From NCBI GenBank assembly GCA_022340385.1, contig JAJDOB010000134.1, positions 1 to 42,510 on the forward strand: a stretch of 42,510 nucleotides of DNA. Direction: 5' to 3'. Source of the DNA: Rhodobacter sp. (GTDB lineage: Bacteria; Pseudomonadota; Alphaproteobacteria; Rhodobacterales; Rhodobacteraceae). A program made the translations under genes and the position numbers. The first letter of the stretch is position 1; every line of letters begins with the position of its first letter. Under the pieces are notes generated by a model that had not been told where the DNA came from, ran no database searches, and was given only the letters and a program-made list of their open reading frames with translations. Positions 27,143 to 36,214 of the stretch are shown here, in pieces.

Positions 27143-27171
27143 GGGATAAGGGGTTAAGCCGGCAGCGTCAA
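27143..27171 (-). promoter_or_regulatory. Probable promoter of rpsM-rpsK-rpoA-rplQ
   Basis: TTGACG (27166-27171) and TATCCC (27143-27148) are 17 bases apart on the minus strand, 160 bases before rpsM. The -35 is good and the -10 is partial. Its placement in the unusually long adk-rpsM gap supports a separate alpha-operon start. Confidence 0.5.
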
Positions 27172-27274
27172 GGGGCGGCGCCGGGGTTTCTTGGCGGCAG
27201 GAAACCCGTCAGCAGCTTCTGTGGGGGAATTGCCGAAGTTCCTGTCCCGCAATCCGCCAAGACACTGGCCGCGA

Positions 27275-27916
27275 TCAGCCCAACGCCGCCTTGATCTCGC
27301 TTGCCACCGCGTCGATCTCACCCAGCCCGTTCACCGACTCCAGATTGCCCTTGGCATAGTAATAGCCAATCAGCGGCGAGGTCTGTTTGTAATAGGCCAT
27401 CAGGCGGATCTTGAGGCTTTCCTCGTTGTCATCCGCACGGCGCTTGAACTCTGTGCCGCCGCAGTTGGTGCATTTGCCGTCCGCCGGAATCGGCTTGGTC
27501 TGGTCGTGGTAGATCTCGCCGCAATCCCCACAGGTGGACCGGCCCACGATACGTGCCACCAGCGCGTCGTCGTCGACCTGCATCTCGATCACATGATCCA
27601 GTTTCTGGTCGCGGCTGGCCAGCAGTTCGCCCAGCGCATCGGCCTGCGCCAGGGTGCGGGGAAAGCCGTCAAAGATGAACCCGCCCTCGTGGCTTGCGTC
27701 CAGCTGTTCGGCGATCAGGCCGATCACGATGTCATCGGTCACCAGATGACCGGCATCCATGACCGCGGCAACCTTCTTGCCCATCTCGGTGCCCGAAGTG
27801 CGCGCGGCGCGCAGCATGTCACCGGTCGACAGTTGCACCATCTGGCGCTCGTCAACCAGCTGTTTGGCCTGCGTACCTTTGCCGGCGCCCGGAGGCCCGA
27901 GGAGGAGGATATTCAT
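27275..27916 (-). CDS. adk: Adenylate kinase
   Basis: A 213-residue enzyme that interconverts AMP, ADP and ATP. The P-loop is [11 protein letters not shown] (~7-17), the AMP-binding motif is [12 protein letters not shown], and the LID carries a zinc-binding set C129/C132/C149/C152, a zinc-type LID. It lies 39 bases after secY, the classical secY-adk arrangement. Confidence 0.97.
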   Translation of the reverse strand: MNILLLGPPGAGKGTQAKQLVDERQMVQLSTGDMLRAARTSGTEMGKKVAAVMDAGHLVTDDIVIGLIAEQLDASHEGGFIFDGFPRTLAQADALGELLASRDQKLDHVIEMQVDDDALVARIVGRSTCGDCGEIYHDQTKPIPADGKCTNCGGTEFKRRADDNEESLKIRLMAYYKQTSPLIGYYYAKGNLESVNGLGEIDAVASEIKAALG

Positions 27917-27955
27917 GTCAGCGTCCCTTCGTTCACCACCCGATACGGCGGATCG

Positions 27956-29314
<1,359 letters not shown>

Positions 29315-29415
29315 CCGAGGCTCTCTTTCATGGATGCGCCGCCTCGCGGTTTCCCGGGGCGGCGCTTGGAAAACGTTTGGAACATGTAAGCAGCCGAAAG
29401 GCGGCTCACAAGGCC

Positions 29416-29883
29416 TTATTCAGCCGCTGCCGGGGTTGTGAGCGTCAGCGAGCCGCCGGCCTTTTCGACCGCCTCCCTGGCCGAGGCGCTGGCCCCGGTG
29501 ACGGTCAGCGTGACCTTGGCGCTGAAATCGCCCTTGGCAAGAACGCGCACGCCGTCCAGCTTGCGCCGCACCAGGCCGGAATCGACCAGTTCATTTTCGG
29601 TGATCTCGGTGCCCAGCTTGCCGGCGTCGATGAATTTCTGGATCAGGCCCAGGTTCACCACAGCGAATTCCTTGCGGTTGGGCTTGTTGAAGCCGCGCTT
29701 CGGCAGGCGCTGGTACAGCGGCATCTGGCCGCCCTCGTAGCCATTGATCGCCACACCCGAGCGCGATTTCTGCCCCTTGATGCCGCGGCCACCGGTCTTG
29801 CCGGTGCCCGAACCGGCACCCCGGCCAATACGCTTGCGTTTCTTGGTCGCGCCGTCGTTGTCGCGCAGTTCATTCAGTCTCAT
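29416..29883 (-). CDS. rplO: 50S ribosomal protein L15
   Basis: A 155-residue protein beginning [20 protein letters not shown], with the Gly-rich [21 protein letters not shown] split region and GFEGGQ-type [18 protein letters not shown]. The start is set by GGAGAAGCG upstream and by family match; an upstream in-frame start would add an unconserved leader. It is separated from rpmD by the GFA gene and has its own promoter. Confidence 0.97.
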   Translation of the reverse strand: MRLNELRDNDGATKKRKRIGRGAGSGTGKTGGRGIKGQKSRSGVAINGYEGGQMPLYQRLPKRGFNKPNRKEFAVVNLGLIQKFIDAGKLGTEITENELVDSGLVRRKLDGVRVLAKGDFSAKVTLTVTGASASAREAVEKAGGSLTLTTPAAAE

Positions 29884-29976
29884 GTCGCTTCTCCTTGCCG
29901 GATGCGGCCCCCAGCGACGGGAGCGGCCGACCACGGCATTTCTTGTTAAGGGATGGACCGTCCTGTCCACCGTGGG

Positions 29977-30005
29977 CGTATAGAAGCGGTTGGCGTCAGG
30001 TTCAA
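29977..30005 (-). promoter_or_regulatory. Promoter of rplO-secY-adk
   Basis: On the minus strand TTGAAC (30000-30005), a 17-base spacer and TATACG (29977-29982) are followed by CCCAC, 94 bases before the rplO start. The -10 and GC-rich discriminator TATACGCCC are the same as in the rpmC promoter at 35228-35256. Confidence 0.65.
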
Positions 30006-30092
30006 GCCCCGCTGGCGGGATTCACCGCGCTTTCTGGCGCGCGGGCCGGGGCGGACCCGGTACGAGACCGGGATCCGCGACGCAGTGTCGGG

Positions 30093-30533
30093 TCAGGCGC
30101 CTTGCGGCCACACGAAATCGGGGCGCAGGGAATCGTAGACCGGGCGGCCATCGTCGGGTTTCGGATAACCCTTGGTGTCGTCATAGAAGGCGTGATAATC
30201 CGCCTCGGGGAAGGCCGCGGTGTCATAGCCCATCACATTTGGCACCGCCACGCGGATGCGTTTCTGCTTGTCATCCAGCATGATCGCGGCCCCGCAGTCC
30301 TTGCAGGTGCAAAGCTCCAGCGGGCCATCGGGGTTTTCGGCGTTGAACGGCTGGCGATTCAGCAATTCGGGATGGTCGATCTTCAGGTTGCCATGTTTGT
30401 AGAACGCCACATGGGTGGTCTGCTGGCCGGTCACAGCCTTGCAGACATTGCAATGGCAGACGTGGTTGTCGATCGGCGCGCCTTCGGCGGTTGCGTGAAC
30501 GTGCTCGCAGCCCCCGGAATAGGAAATGGTCAT
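30093..30533 (-). CDS. GFA-family (CENP-V/GFA domain) zinc protein
   Basis: A 146-residue protein related to glutathione-dependent formaldehyde-activating enzyme. Cys9 in GGCEHVHA, the CHC-x2-C set C26/C28/C31, and CTCKDCGAAIM with C75/C77/C80 are the expected zinc ligands. An upstream Met would add 37 residues across a -10-like sequence and is rejected; GGGAGACG precedes the chosen start. It sits inside the ribosomal cluster between rpmD and rplO, after a terminator, so it is an insertion into the spc operon. The substrate is unknown; formaldehyde activation is not implied. Confidence 0.85.
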   Translation of the reverse strand: MTISYSGGCEHVHATAEGAPIDNHVCHCNVCKAVTGQQTTHVAFYKHGNLKIDHPELLNRQPFNAENPDGPLELCTCKDCGAAIMLDDKQKRIRVAVPNVMGYDTAAFPEADYHAFYDDTKGYPKPDDGRPVYDSLRPDFVWPQGA

Positions 30534-30684
30534 GAATCGTCTCCCTGAAATATAGCCGCCTGCGGCGGATGGCAGGCAGGAACGATCATAGAGCATTTTC
30601 GCAAATTGCGCGATGCGGACTTTGGGAGGTGGTTGGAAAGGCAACCCGCCTCAAAGGGCAGCGCCTGGCGGGCGATTGAAAGCC

Positions 30685-30710
30685 AAAACGCCCCGGCTTT
30701 CACCGAGGCG
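30685..30710 (-). terminator. Intrinsic terminator after rpmD
   Basis: CGCCTCGG and CCGGGGCG form an 8-base-pair stem (one U-G pair) around TGAAAG on the minus strand, followed by TTTT. It lies ~95 bases after the rpmD stop and before the GFA gene. The plus strand also ends in TTT, so it could work in both directions. Confidence 0.72.
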
Positions 30711-30712
30711 TT

Positions 30713-30789
30713 TGTCATCCCCGCGAAAGCGGGGAACTGTCTGATGTGGCGCCGTGTCGATTGAGGTCCCTGCTTTCGCGGGGATGACA
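30713..30789. repeat. REP-like inverted repeat TGTCATCCCCGCGAAAGC
   Basis: The arm at 30713-30736 and the inverted arm at 30766-30789 match at 22 of 24 positions around a 29-base centre. The left arm alone folds as CCCCGC-GAAA-GCGGGG with a GNRA tetraloop. I recall this GTCATCCCCGCGAAAGCGGGGA unit as a widely dispersed intergenic repeat in Proteobacteria. It lies between rpmD and its terminator. Confidence 0.75.
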
Positions 30790-30803
30790 GGGCGCGAGGG
30801 CGA

Positions 30804-30989
30804 TCAGCCCTTTTCCTCGACGATTTCCACCAGATGCGGGATCTTGTTGACCATGCCGCGCACCGAAGGTGTGTCTTCCAGTTCGCGGGTCTTGTGCATC
30901 TTGTTCAGGCCCAGACCGACCAGCGTGGCCCGCTGTTTGGCGGGGCGGCGGATCGGAGAGCCGATTTGTTTGACGACGATGGTTGCCAT
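30804..30989 (-). CDS. rpmD: 50S ribosomal protein L30
   Basis: A 61-residue protein with [39 protein letters not shown] and [14 protein letters not shown], the full L30 pattern. It is 5 bases after rpsE. Transcription from the spc block probably stops shortly after it, since a REP-like repeat and then an intrinsic terminator follow. Confidence 0.96.
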   Translation of the reverse strand: MATIVVKQIGSPIRRPAKQRATLVGLGLNKMHKTRELEDTPSVRGMVNKIPHLVEIVEEKG

Positions 30990-30994
30990 GTGGA

Positions 30995-31573
30995 TCAGGC
31001 CTCCTCTGCTACGGCTTCGGCGGCGGCGGGTGCTTCGTCCCGCTTGGGCAGGATGTCGGCGACTTTCTTGCCGCGGCGCTGTGCCACCATGCGCGGGCTG
31101 GATTCGTTTTTCAGCCCGTCAATCGTGGCGCGGATCATGTTGTAGGGGTTCTGCGAGCCCAGCGACTTGGCGACAACGTCCTGGATGCCCAGCATCTCGA
31201 ACACGGCGCGCATCGGACCACCGGCGATGATGCCGGTACCCTGCGGCGCGGTGCGCATCGTGACCTTGCCGGCGCCGTGACGCCCATAGACGTCATGGTG
31301 CAGCGTGCGGCCTTCGCGCAGCGGCACGCGGATCATCTGGCGCTTGGCCTGTTCGGTCGCCTTGCGGATCGCCTCTGGCACCTCTTTGGCCTTGCCCTTG
31401 CCAAAGCCGACGCGGCCCTTCTGGTCGCCAACGACGACCAGCGCGGCAAAGCCGAAACGCTTGCCGCCCTTGACGGTCTTGGACACGCGGTTGATCGCAA
31501 CCAGGCGATCGGCGAATTCCGGGGTCTCGTCGCGGTCGCGGCGTCCGCCCCGCTGATGTGGTTCTCGGGCCAT
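30995..31573 (-). CDS. rpsE: 30S ribosomal protein S5
   Basis: A 192-residue protein of the A-site accuracy region. The S5 N-terminal domain begins [18 protein letters not shown] with [19 protein letters not shown]. The second domain has [19 protein letters not shown] and [16 protein letters not shown]. The C-terminus is an Ala/Glu tail. The start [10 protein letters not shown] is chosen; an upstream Met lies in the hairpin-rich gap. It is separated from rplR by 175 bases, much longer than usual. Confidence 0.97.
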   Translation of the reverse strand: MAREPHQRGGRRDRDETPEFADRLVAINRVSKTVKGGKRFGFAALVVVGDQKGRVGFGKGKAKEVPEAIRKATEQAKRQMIRVPLREGRTLHHDVYGRHGAGKVTMRTAPQGTGIIAGGPMRAVFEMLGIQDVVAKSLGSQNPYNMIRATIDGLKNESSPRMVAQRRGKKVADILPKRDEAPAAAEAVAEEA

Positions 31574-31648
31574 TTGGCATCCTTTGGTTCCGGCGACAGG
31601 CGCCTGTGCATTCCAATCAAGGTGAGCAAACAAGGCTCCCCGATCATC

Positions 31649-31743
31649 GAGGCGGGATGTCCCGCCTCCACTTGTCAGGGCATATGGCGGGAAGACCCCC
31701 GCCCTATGCCAGTTTCCACCGTCAGGCGGGGCGTTCCCCCGCC
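31649..31743. repeat. Three consecutive GGCGGG hairpins between rplR and rpsE
   Basis: GAGGCGGG-ATGT-CCCGCCTC (31649-31668), GGCGGG-AAGACC-CCCGCC (31686-31703) and GGCGGGG-CGTTC-CCCCGCC (31725-31743) occur at ~38-base steps. They share a GGCGGG core but differ in loops. None has a U-tract. They look like a clustered REP-like element. Confidence 0.7.
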
Positions 31744-31748
31744 GCAGG

Positions 31749-32108
31749 TCAGAACTTCAGGCCACCCTCGCGGGCAGCTTCGGCCAATGCCTTGACCTTG
31801 CCGTGGAACAGGAAACCGCCACGGTCGAAATAGCAGGCTTCGACCCCGGCCTTCTTGGCCCGTTCGGCGATCGCGGCCCCGACCTTGGCGGCAGCGTCGA
31901 CATTGTTCTTGCCGACAACGCCCAGGTCTTTTTCCAGCGTCGATGCCGACGCCAGCGTGACGCCGTTCACATCGTCGATCAGCTGGGCGCTGATGTTCTT
32001 GTTGGAACGATGCACGCTGAGGCGCGCGCGCCCGGCGTTCATCTTCCGCAGTTTGTTCCGGACGCGCAGGCGGCGCTTCAGAAACAGGGTTCTTTTGCTG
32101 TTTGCCAT
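31749..32108 (-). CDS. rplR: 50S ribosomal protein L18
   Basis: A 119-residue 5S-rRNA-binding protein. It has [38 protein letters not shown] and a C-terminal [20 protein letters not shown]. It lies 11 bases after rplF. The gap to rpsE holds three hairpins. Confidence 0.96.
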   Translation of the reverse strand: MANSKRTLFLKRRLRVRNKLRKMNAGRARLSVHRSNKNISAQLIDDVNGVTLASASTLEKDLGVVGKNNVDAAAKVGAAIAERAKKAGVEACYFDRGGFLFHGKVKALAEAAREGGLKF

Positions 32109-32119
32109 CTGACAGGTCC

Positions 32120-32653
32120 TTACTTCTTCTTGCCTTCCTTGCGGAAGATATATTCATCTTTGTACTTGATGCCCTTGCCCTTGTAGGGTTCGGGCTTGCG
32201 CCACTCGCGGATTTTCGCCGCGACTTCGCCGACAAGCTGTTTGTCGATGCCTTCGACCACGATCTCGGTCTGCTTGGGGCAGGTCACCGTGACGCCCTCG
32301 GGCACTTCGAAATTCACGTCGTGGCTGAGACCAAGCGCCAGCTTCAGGGTGTTGCCCTGCATCTGGGCACGATAGCCGACGCCGTTGATCTCAAGCTGTT
32401 TCTTGACACCGTTGGCGACACCCTCGACGCAATTGCCGATCATGGTGCGCGACATGCCCCACTGCTGGCGCGCGCGCTTGGATTTCCCACGCGGCGTGAC
32501 ATTGACGGCATTGTCTTCGACTTCGATGGTGACATCGTCGGTCGCGGTAAAGCTCAGGGTGCCTTTCGGCCCCTTCACGTCGATGGTCTGGCCAGAGACA
32601 GAGGCCGAAACCCCCGATGGCAGACCGACCGGTTTTTTGCCAATACGAGACAT
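32120..32653 (-). CDS. rplF: 50S ribosomal protein L6
   Basis: A 177-residue protein near the GTPase centre. [16 protein letters not shown] is the family start; GTTR-type [13 protein letters not shown] and [15 protein letters not shown] follow. The C-terminal [20 protein letters not shown] is the L6 signature. It lies 11 bases after rpsH. Confidence 0.97.
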   Translation of the reverse strand: MSRIGKKPVGLPSGVSASVSGQTIDVKGPKGTLSFTATDDVTIEVEDNAVNVTPRGKSKRARQQWGMSRTMIGNCVEGVANGVKKQLEINGVGYRAQMQGNTLKLALGLSHDVNFEVPEGVTVTCPKQTEIVVEGIDKQLVGEVAAKIREWRKPEPYKGKGIKYKDEYIFRKEGKKK

Positions 32654-32664
32654 CCGCGACCTCC

Positions 32665-33057
32665 CTAGAATACGGTGCAGAGCACTTCGCCGCCGACATT
32701 GGCGGTTCGTGCTGCTGCATCCGACATCACACCCTTGGGTGTGGATACGATGGAAACGCCCAGGCCCTGACGGACCGAGGGAATATCCTTGACGCCCATA
32801 TAGACGCGGCGACCGGGGGTCGACACGCGCTTGAGCTCGCGAATGACCGGGGTGCCCTCATAGTATTTCAGGCTGATCTCGATGGCCGGGTGGCCGTCTT
32901 TGCCGGTGGTCGCCTCGTAGCCGCGAATGTAACCTTCGTCGGCCAGAACATCGAGCACCCAGGCACGCAGCTTGGACGCAGGCGTCTCAACGGTGGATTT
33001 GCCACGCATCTGGGCGTTGCGGATCCGGGTGAGCATATCGCCGATAGGATCGTTCAT
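32665..33057 (-). CDS. rpsH: 30S ribosomal protein S8
   Basis: A 130-residue central-domain 16S-rRNA-binding protein. [37 protein letters not shown] and [20 protein letters not shown] are hallmarks. S8 is the spc-operon autoregulator in E. coli; whether that site exists here cannot be told by eye. It lies 12 bases after rpsN. Confidence 0.97.
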   Translation of the reverse strand: MNDPIGDMLTRIRNAQMRGKSTVETPASKLRAWVLDVLADEGYIRGYEATTGKDGHPAIEISLKYYEGTPVIRELKRVSTPGRRVYMGVKDIPSVRQGLGVSIVSTPKGVMSDAAARTANVGGEVLCTVF

Positions 33058-33069
33058 ATCATGCCCTCC

Positions 33070-33375
33070 TTACCAGCTGGATTTCACGAGGCCCGGGATC
33101 TGGCCCAACGAGCCGAGTTCCCGCAGGGCGATCCGCGAAACCTTGAGTTTGCGATAATAGGCGTGTGGACGCCCGGTCAGCTGGCACCGGTTGTGCAGCC
33201 GGGTGGCAGAGCTGTTGCGCGGCAGTTTCGCCAGCTTCAGCGAGGCGCGGAACCGGTCTTCCATCGGTTTGGATTCGTCGTTCACGATCTCTTTCAGCGC
33301 AGCCCGCTTGGAGGCATATTGATCCACCAGCTTCTGACGCTTCTTCTCGCGCTCGATCATTGCTTTTTTAGCCAT
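33070..33375 (-). CDS. rpsN: 30S ribosomal protein S14 (zinc-free form)
   Basis: A 101-residue C-minus S14: it has only one Cys ([18 protein letters not shown]) in place of the CxxC pairs of the short zinc form, and the long N-terminal part [31 protein letters not shown] and GLVKSSW are typical. It lies 18 bases after rplE. Confidence 0.97.
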   Translation of the reverse strand: MAKKAMIEREKKRQKLVDQYASKRAALKEIVNDESKPMEDRFRASLKLAKLPRNSSATRLHNRCQLTGRPHAYYRKLKVSRIALRELGSLGQIPGLVKSSW

Positions 33376-33393
33376 AACGTTCTCTCCCGCGGA

Positions 33394-33957
33394 TCAGCTG
33401 TTGAAGGGCATGTTGAATTGCTTCAACAGCGCCTTGGCTTCCGCGTCGGTTTTCGCGGTGGTGCAGATGATGATGTCCATGCCCCAGACCTCATCGACCT
33501 TGTCATAGTCGATTTCCGGGAAGACGATGTGCTCTTTCAGACCCATGGCGTAGTTGCCGCCACCGTCGAAGGATTTGCCCGAAACGCCGCGGAAGTCGCG
33601 GACGCGGGGCAGCGCGACGGTGACCAGACGGTCCAGAAATTCATACATCCGGTCGCCGCGCAGCGTGACCTTGGCGCCCAGCGGCATGCCTTCGCGCACG
33701 CGAAAGCTGGCGATGGATTTCTTGGCGATGTTGATCATCGCCTTCTGGCCGGCGATCAGCGTCAGGTCTTCCTGGGCCGATTTGGCTTTCTTGCTGTCGC
33801 GTACCGCCTCGGCACCACAGCCGATGTTCAGCACGATCTTGTCCAGCCTGGGGATCTGCATCGCGTTCTTGTACGCGAATTCCTCTTTCAACGCGGCGCG
33901 GACGCTTTCGTTGTACTGGGTCCGCAGGCGCGGCGTGTAAGCTGCTGCATCAAGCAT
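33394..33957 (-). CDS. rplE: 50S ribosomal protein L5
   Basis: A 187-residue 5S-rRNA-binding protein. It has [58 protein letters not shown] and [20 protein letters not shown]. It overlaps the rplX stop by 8 bases, giving translational coupling. Confidence 0.97.
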   Translation of the reverse strand: MLDAAAYTPRLRTQYNESVRAALKEEFAYKNAMQIPRLDKIVLNIGCGAEAVRDSKKAKSAQEDLTLIAGQKAMINIAKKSIASFRVREGMPLGAKVTLRGDRMYEFLDRLVTVALPRVRDFRGVSGKSFDGGGNYAMGLKEHIVFPEIDYDKVDEVWGMDIIICTTAKTDAEAKALLKQFNMPFNS

Positions 33958-34261
33958 CGATCACGTCCCCCGTGGTTTTGGCAAAGCGCACTTTCTTGTC
34001 GCCGTCCATCTTGAAGCCGACGCGCGTGGCTTTGCCGTCGGCGTCCAGATAGGCCAGATTCGAAAGGTCGATCGGCATCGCCTTGGGCTGACGTCCACCC
34101 TGGGCGGACTGGCTTTGCTTGACGTGGCGGATGGCGATGTTGATGCCATCGACGATTGCCTTGCCGGTCTTCGGGCTGACAGACAGGATTTCGCCCTGTT
34201 TGCCCTTGTCCTTGCCGGCCAGCACGACGACCTTGTCGCCTTTTTTCAGTTTCGCAGCCAT
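33950..34261 (-). CDS. rplX: 50S ribosomal protein L24
   Basis: A 103-residue assembly-initiator protein with a KOW motif: [40 protein letters not shown] and [20 protein letters not shown] follow. It overlaps rplN by one base (TAATG) and rplE by 8 bases. Confidence 0.96.
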   Translation of the reverse strand: MAAKLKKGDKVVVLAGKDKGKQGEILSVSPKTGKAIVDGINIAIRHVKQSQSAQGGRQPKAMPIDLSNLAYLDADGKATRVGFKMDGDKKVRFAKTTGDVIDA

Positions 34262-34629
34262 TACAACACCTCCGGCGCCAGCGAGATGATCTTCATGAAG
34301 CTCTTGCCGCGCAACTCGCGCACGACCGGGCCGAAGATACGGGTGCCGATCGGCTCCATGTTGTTGCCAAGGATGACGGCGGCGTTGCGGTCGAACCGGA
34401 TCGCGGTACCGTCATCGCGGCGCACTTCCTTGGCGGTGCGGACGACGACGGCCTTGCGCACGTCGCCTTTTTTCACGCGGCCACGCGGAATTGCCTCTTT
34501 GACCGACACCACGATGATGTCGCCAACAGAGGCATATTTCCGCTTCGAACCGCCGAGGACCTTGATGCACTGAACACGGCGAGCGCCGCTGTTGTCAGCC
34601 ACATCCAGATTGGTCTGCATCTGGATCAT
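34261..34629 (-). CDS. rplN: 50S ribosomal protein L14
   Basis: A 122-residue subunit-interface protein: [40 protein letters not shown] and [19 protein letters not shown], ending in SLAPEVL. It is 75 bases after rpsQ; the gap holds no visible gene or clear signal. Confidence 0.97.
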   Translation of the reverse strand: MIQMQTNLDVADNSGARRVQCIKVLGGSKRKYASVGDIIVVSVKEAIPRGRVKKGDVRKAVVVRTAKEVRRDDGTAIRFDRNAAVILGNNMEPIGTRIFGPVVRELRGKSFMKIISLAPEVL

Positions 34630-34704
34630 TTGGTTTCTCCCGACCTGTGGGGGGCGTTTGTTCGCCTATATCCCCAGGGTTTCGATAAAACCGGGTGTTG
34701 AGAC

Positions 34705-34935
34705 CTAGCTGGCCACAACCTCCCAGCGTTTGGTTTTCGAGATCGGCGCGCATTCCTGAATGCGTACCTTGTCGCCGGTCTTGAATTCGTTCTTGGGGTC
34801 GTGCGCGCGGTATTTCTTCGATTTACGCACGGTCTTGTGCAGCAGCGGGTGCTTGAAGCGACGCTCGACCGAGACGGTGATCGTCTGTTCGTTCTGATCG
34901 CTGACAACGGTGCCGGACAGGATTCGTTTGGGCAT
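34705..34935 (-). CDS. rpsQ: 30S ribosomal protein S17
   Basis: A 76-residue primary 16S-rRNA-binding protein. It has [40 protein letters not shown] and [20 protein letters not shown]. It lies 4 bases after rpmC as second gene of the spc-side unit. Confidence 0.97.
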   Translation of the reverse strand: MPKRILSGTVVSDQNEQTITVSVERRFKHPLLHKTVRKSKKYRAHDPKNEFKTGDKVRIQECAPISKTKRWEVVAS

Positions 34936-34939
34936 GGTC

Positions 34940-35149
34940 TCAGGCCTCCGCAGTTGCGGCGGCGGCCGCTTTTTCGTTCAGAATGGTCATCACCCGGGCC
35001 GCATCGCGGCGCACGACGCGCATGCGCGCGGTGTTTTCCAACGAGCCACCGGCCTGCTGAAACCGCAGGTTGAAGGCTTCTTTTTTCAGATTGGCAAGCT
35101 CGTCGCGGAGTTGATCCGGCGTCTTGTCACGCAGTTCCTTGGCGTCCAT
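34940..35149 (-). CDS. rpmC: 50S ribosomal protein L29
   Basis: A 69-residue protein at the tunnel exit, a docking site for trigger factor and SRP with L23. [20 protein letters not shown] and [19 protein letters not shown] are hallmarks; the tail is Ala-rich. Two ATGs lie six bases apart. AAGGA is 8 bases from the second (35149) but only 2 from the first (35155), so the second is the likely start. It is cut off from rplP by two inserted enzyme genes and has its own promoter. Confidence 0.95.
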   Translation of the reverse strand: MDAKELRDKTPDQLRDELANLKKEAFNLRFQQAGGSLENTARMRVVRRDAARVMTILNEKAAAAATAEA

Positions 35150-35227
35150 CGCCATATTCCTTTTTCAACATCACCGGAGAGCCCGCGAACGGTCACCCTG
35201 ATTCCAGTGGAGGGTGGTGAAGTGGGG

Positions 35228-35256
35228 CGTATAGGGGGGTTGGGGGGCGATGGCAA
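35228..35256 (-). promoter_or_regulatory. Promoter of the rpmC-rpsQ-... ribosomal unit
   Basis: TTGCCA (35251-35256), a 17-base spacer and TATACG (35228-35233) followed by CCCCAC lie 79 bases before rpmC on the minus strand. Five of six -35 and four of six -10 bases match consensus. The GC-rich discriminator fits stringent control of ribosomal genes. Confidence 0.7.
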
Positions 35257-35370
35257 GCGATAAACTGCACCCACCACATTACGCGTTTGACGCTTGCCAA
35301 ACCGTGACCAGGCCAACTTTCACCGGGGTGCGGCTCGCGAGTTTGCTGCGCAAATTCGCTACACCGCACT

Positions 35371-35397
35371 CGGAGTTTCGGCTAGGCCGAAACTCCG
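35371..35397 (-). terminator. Perfect hairpin spanning the oxygenase stop codon
   Basis: CGGAGTTTCGGC and GCCGAAACTCCG form a perfect 12-base-pair stem around a three-base loop. One arm encodes the last residues (GVSA) and the TAG stop overlaps the loop. No U-tract follows, so it may be a 3'-end-stabilising structure rather than an intrinsic terminator. Confidence 0.6.
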
Positions 35398-36005
35398 TAA
35401 TTGAAACTCACGCTGATCCGGTCACCCTCGGACATGTTCATCGGCACCTCGTGGCGCAGCCAGCTTTCCCACAGCAGGACATCGCCGACTTCGGGTGCGA
35501 CGTAGATGAAACTGCGCATCTCCTCGGGCGCATCCGTCCGGCGCACCGGGGCGGCCATCATCATCGCCAGGCGCGGGTCTTCGAATTTGATGGCGCTGGT
35601 GCCCTCGGGCATGGCCACATAGGTGGTGCCGGAAATCACCGAATGCGGGTGGATATGGGCGGTGTGGATGCCGCCGGGCGGCAGGATGTTGATCCACAGG
35701 CTGTCGAGTTTCAGCTTCTTGTCGCCAAGGTCAAAGGCCAGTTCCCCGGCGAAGGCCTTCACATGCTTGTTCAGCACCTTGACCAGATCCTTGAAGACCG
35801 GAAACCGCCACGGCAGGTCGGTCAGCGAGGCATAGCTGGTGTAACCGGGAAAGTCGTTTTCCTCGCACCAGTCCTGCCCGGCCTCGTCATCCTCGGCAAT
35901 CGCCTCGCAGGAGGCGTGCAATTCGGACGCGTCGATGGGTTTGCCCAGTTCAGACAGCTGGGCCCGGTACAGGCGGGTGACAAAGCAAGAGGATATCTGC
36001 GGCAT
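35382..36005 (-). CDS. TIGR02466-type 2-oxoglutarate/Fe(II) oxygenase
   Basis: A 207-residue protein of the TIGR02466 group, with a double-stranded beta-helix oxygenase fold. LWINILPPGGIHTAHIHPHS carries the iron-ligand region (His117/119/121), VISGTTYVAMPEG follows, and the distal His185 in SWLRHEVPMN and Arg196 in DRISVSFNYG are the expected third iron ligand and 2-oxoglutarate anchor. The start MPQISSCFVTRLY is chosen over an upstream Met. It lies between the methyltransferase and rpmC. The substrate is unknown; the position next to L16 makes a ribosomal protein worth testing. Confidence 0.82.
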   Translation of the reverse strand: MPQISSCFVTRLYRAQLSELGKPIDASELHASCEAIAEDDEAGQDWCEENDFPGYTSYASLTDLPWRFPVFKDLVKVLNKHVKAFAGELAFDLGDKKLKLDSLWINILPPGGIHTAHIHPHSVISGTTYVAMPEGTSAIKFEDPRLAMMMAAPVRRTDAPEEMRSFIYVAPEVGDVLLWESWLRHEVPMNMSEGDRISVSFNYGVSA

Positions 36006-36056
36006 GGATGCTTCATAGCGAAGGCCCGCGCCTTTGGCGAGCCGGTTTGGACGCCT

Positions 36057-36159
36057 AGAGCGGCGTCCTTTCAATGTGAATCGGTGGGGCCGCTCTGGCC
36101 TTCTGTTTTTGCGCGCAATTCATTCCAAAAACCGGTTCCCGCTTTTCGGATTGCGCTCT
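36057..36159. repeat. RIME-like intergenic mosaic element
   Basis: The ~103-base element starts AGAGCGGC (36057-36064), is closed by its inverted copy GCCGCTCT (36089-36096), continues with a TTCTGTTTTTGCGCGCAATT segment and an AAAACCGGTTCCCGCTTTTC segment, and ends in GCGCTCT (36153-36159). This layout matches the dispersed intergenic mosaic elements (RIME-type) I know from Alphaproteobacteria. It fills the gap between the methyltransferase and the oxygenase. Confidence 0.65.
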
Positions 36160-36214
36160 GGCGGTCAGATTGCGGGGCGCGCGGCCGGTCAAGCTGGAAC
36201 CGGCGCCACAGGCA

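Noticed and set aside
32617-34014. Long open frame antisense to rpsH-rpsN-rplE
   Set aside because: It crosses three certain ribosomal genes and is a codon-bias shadow.
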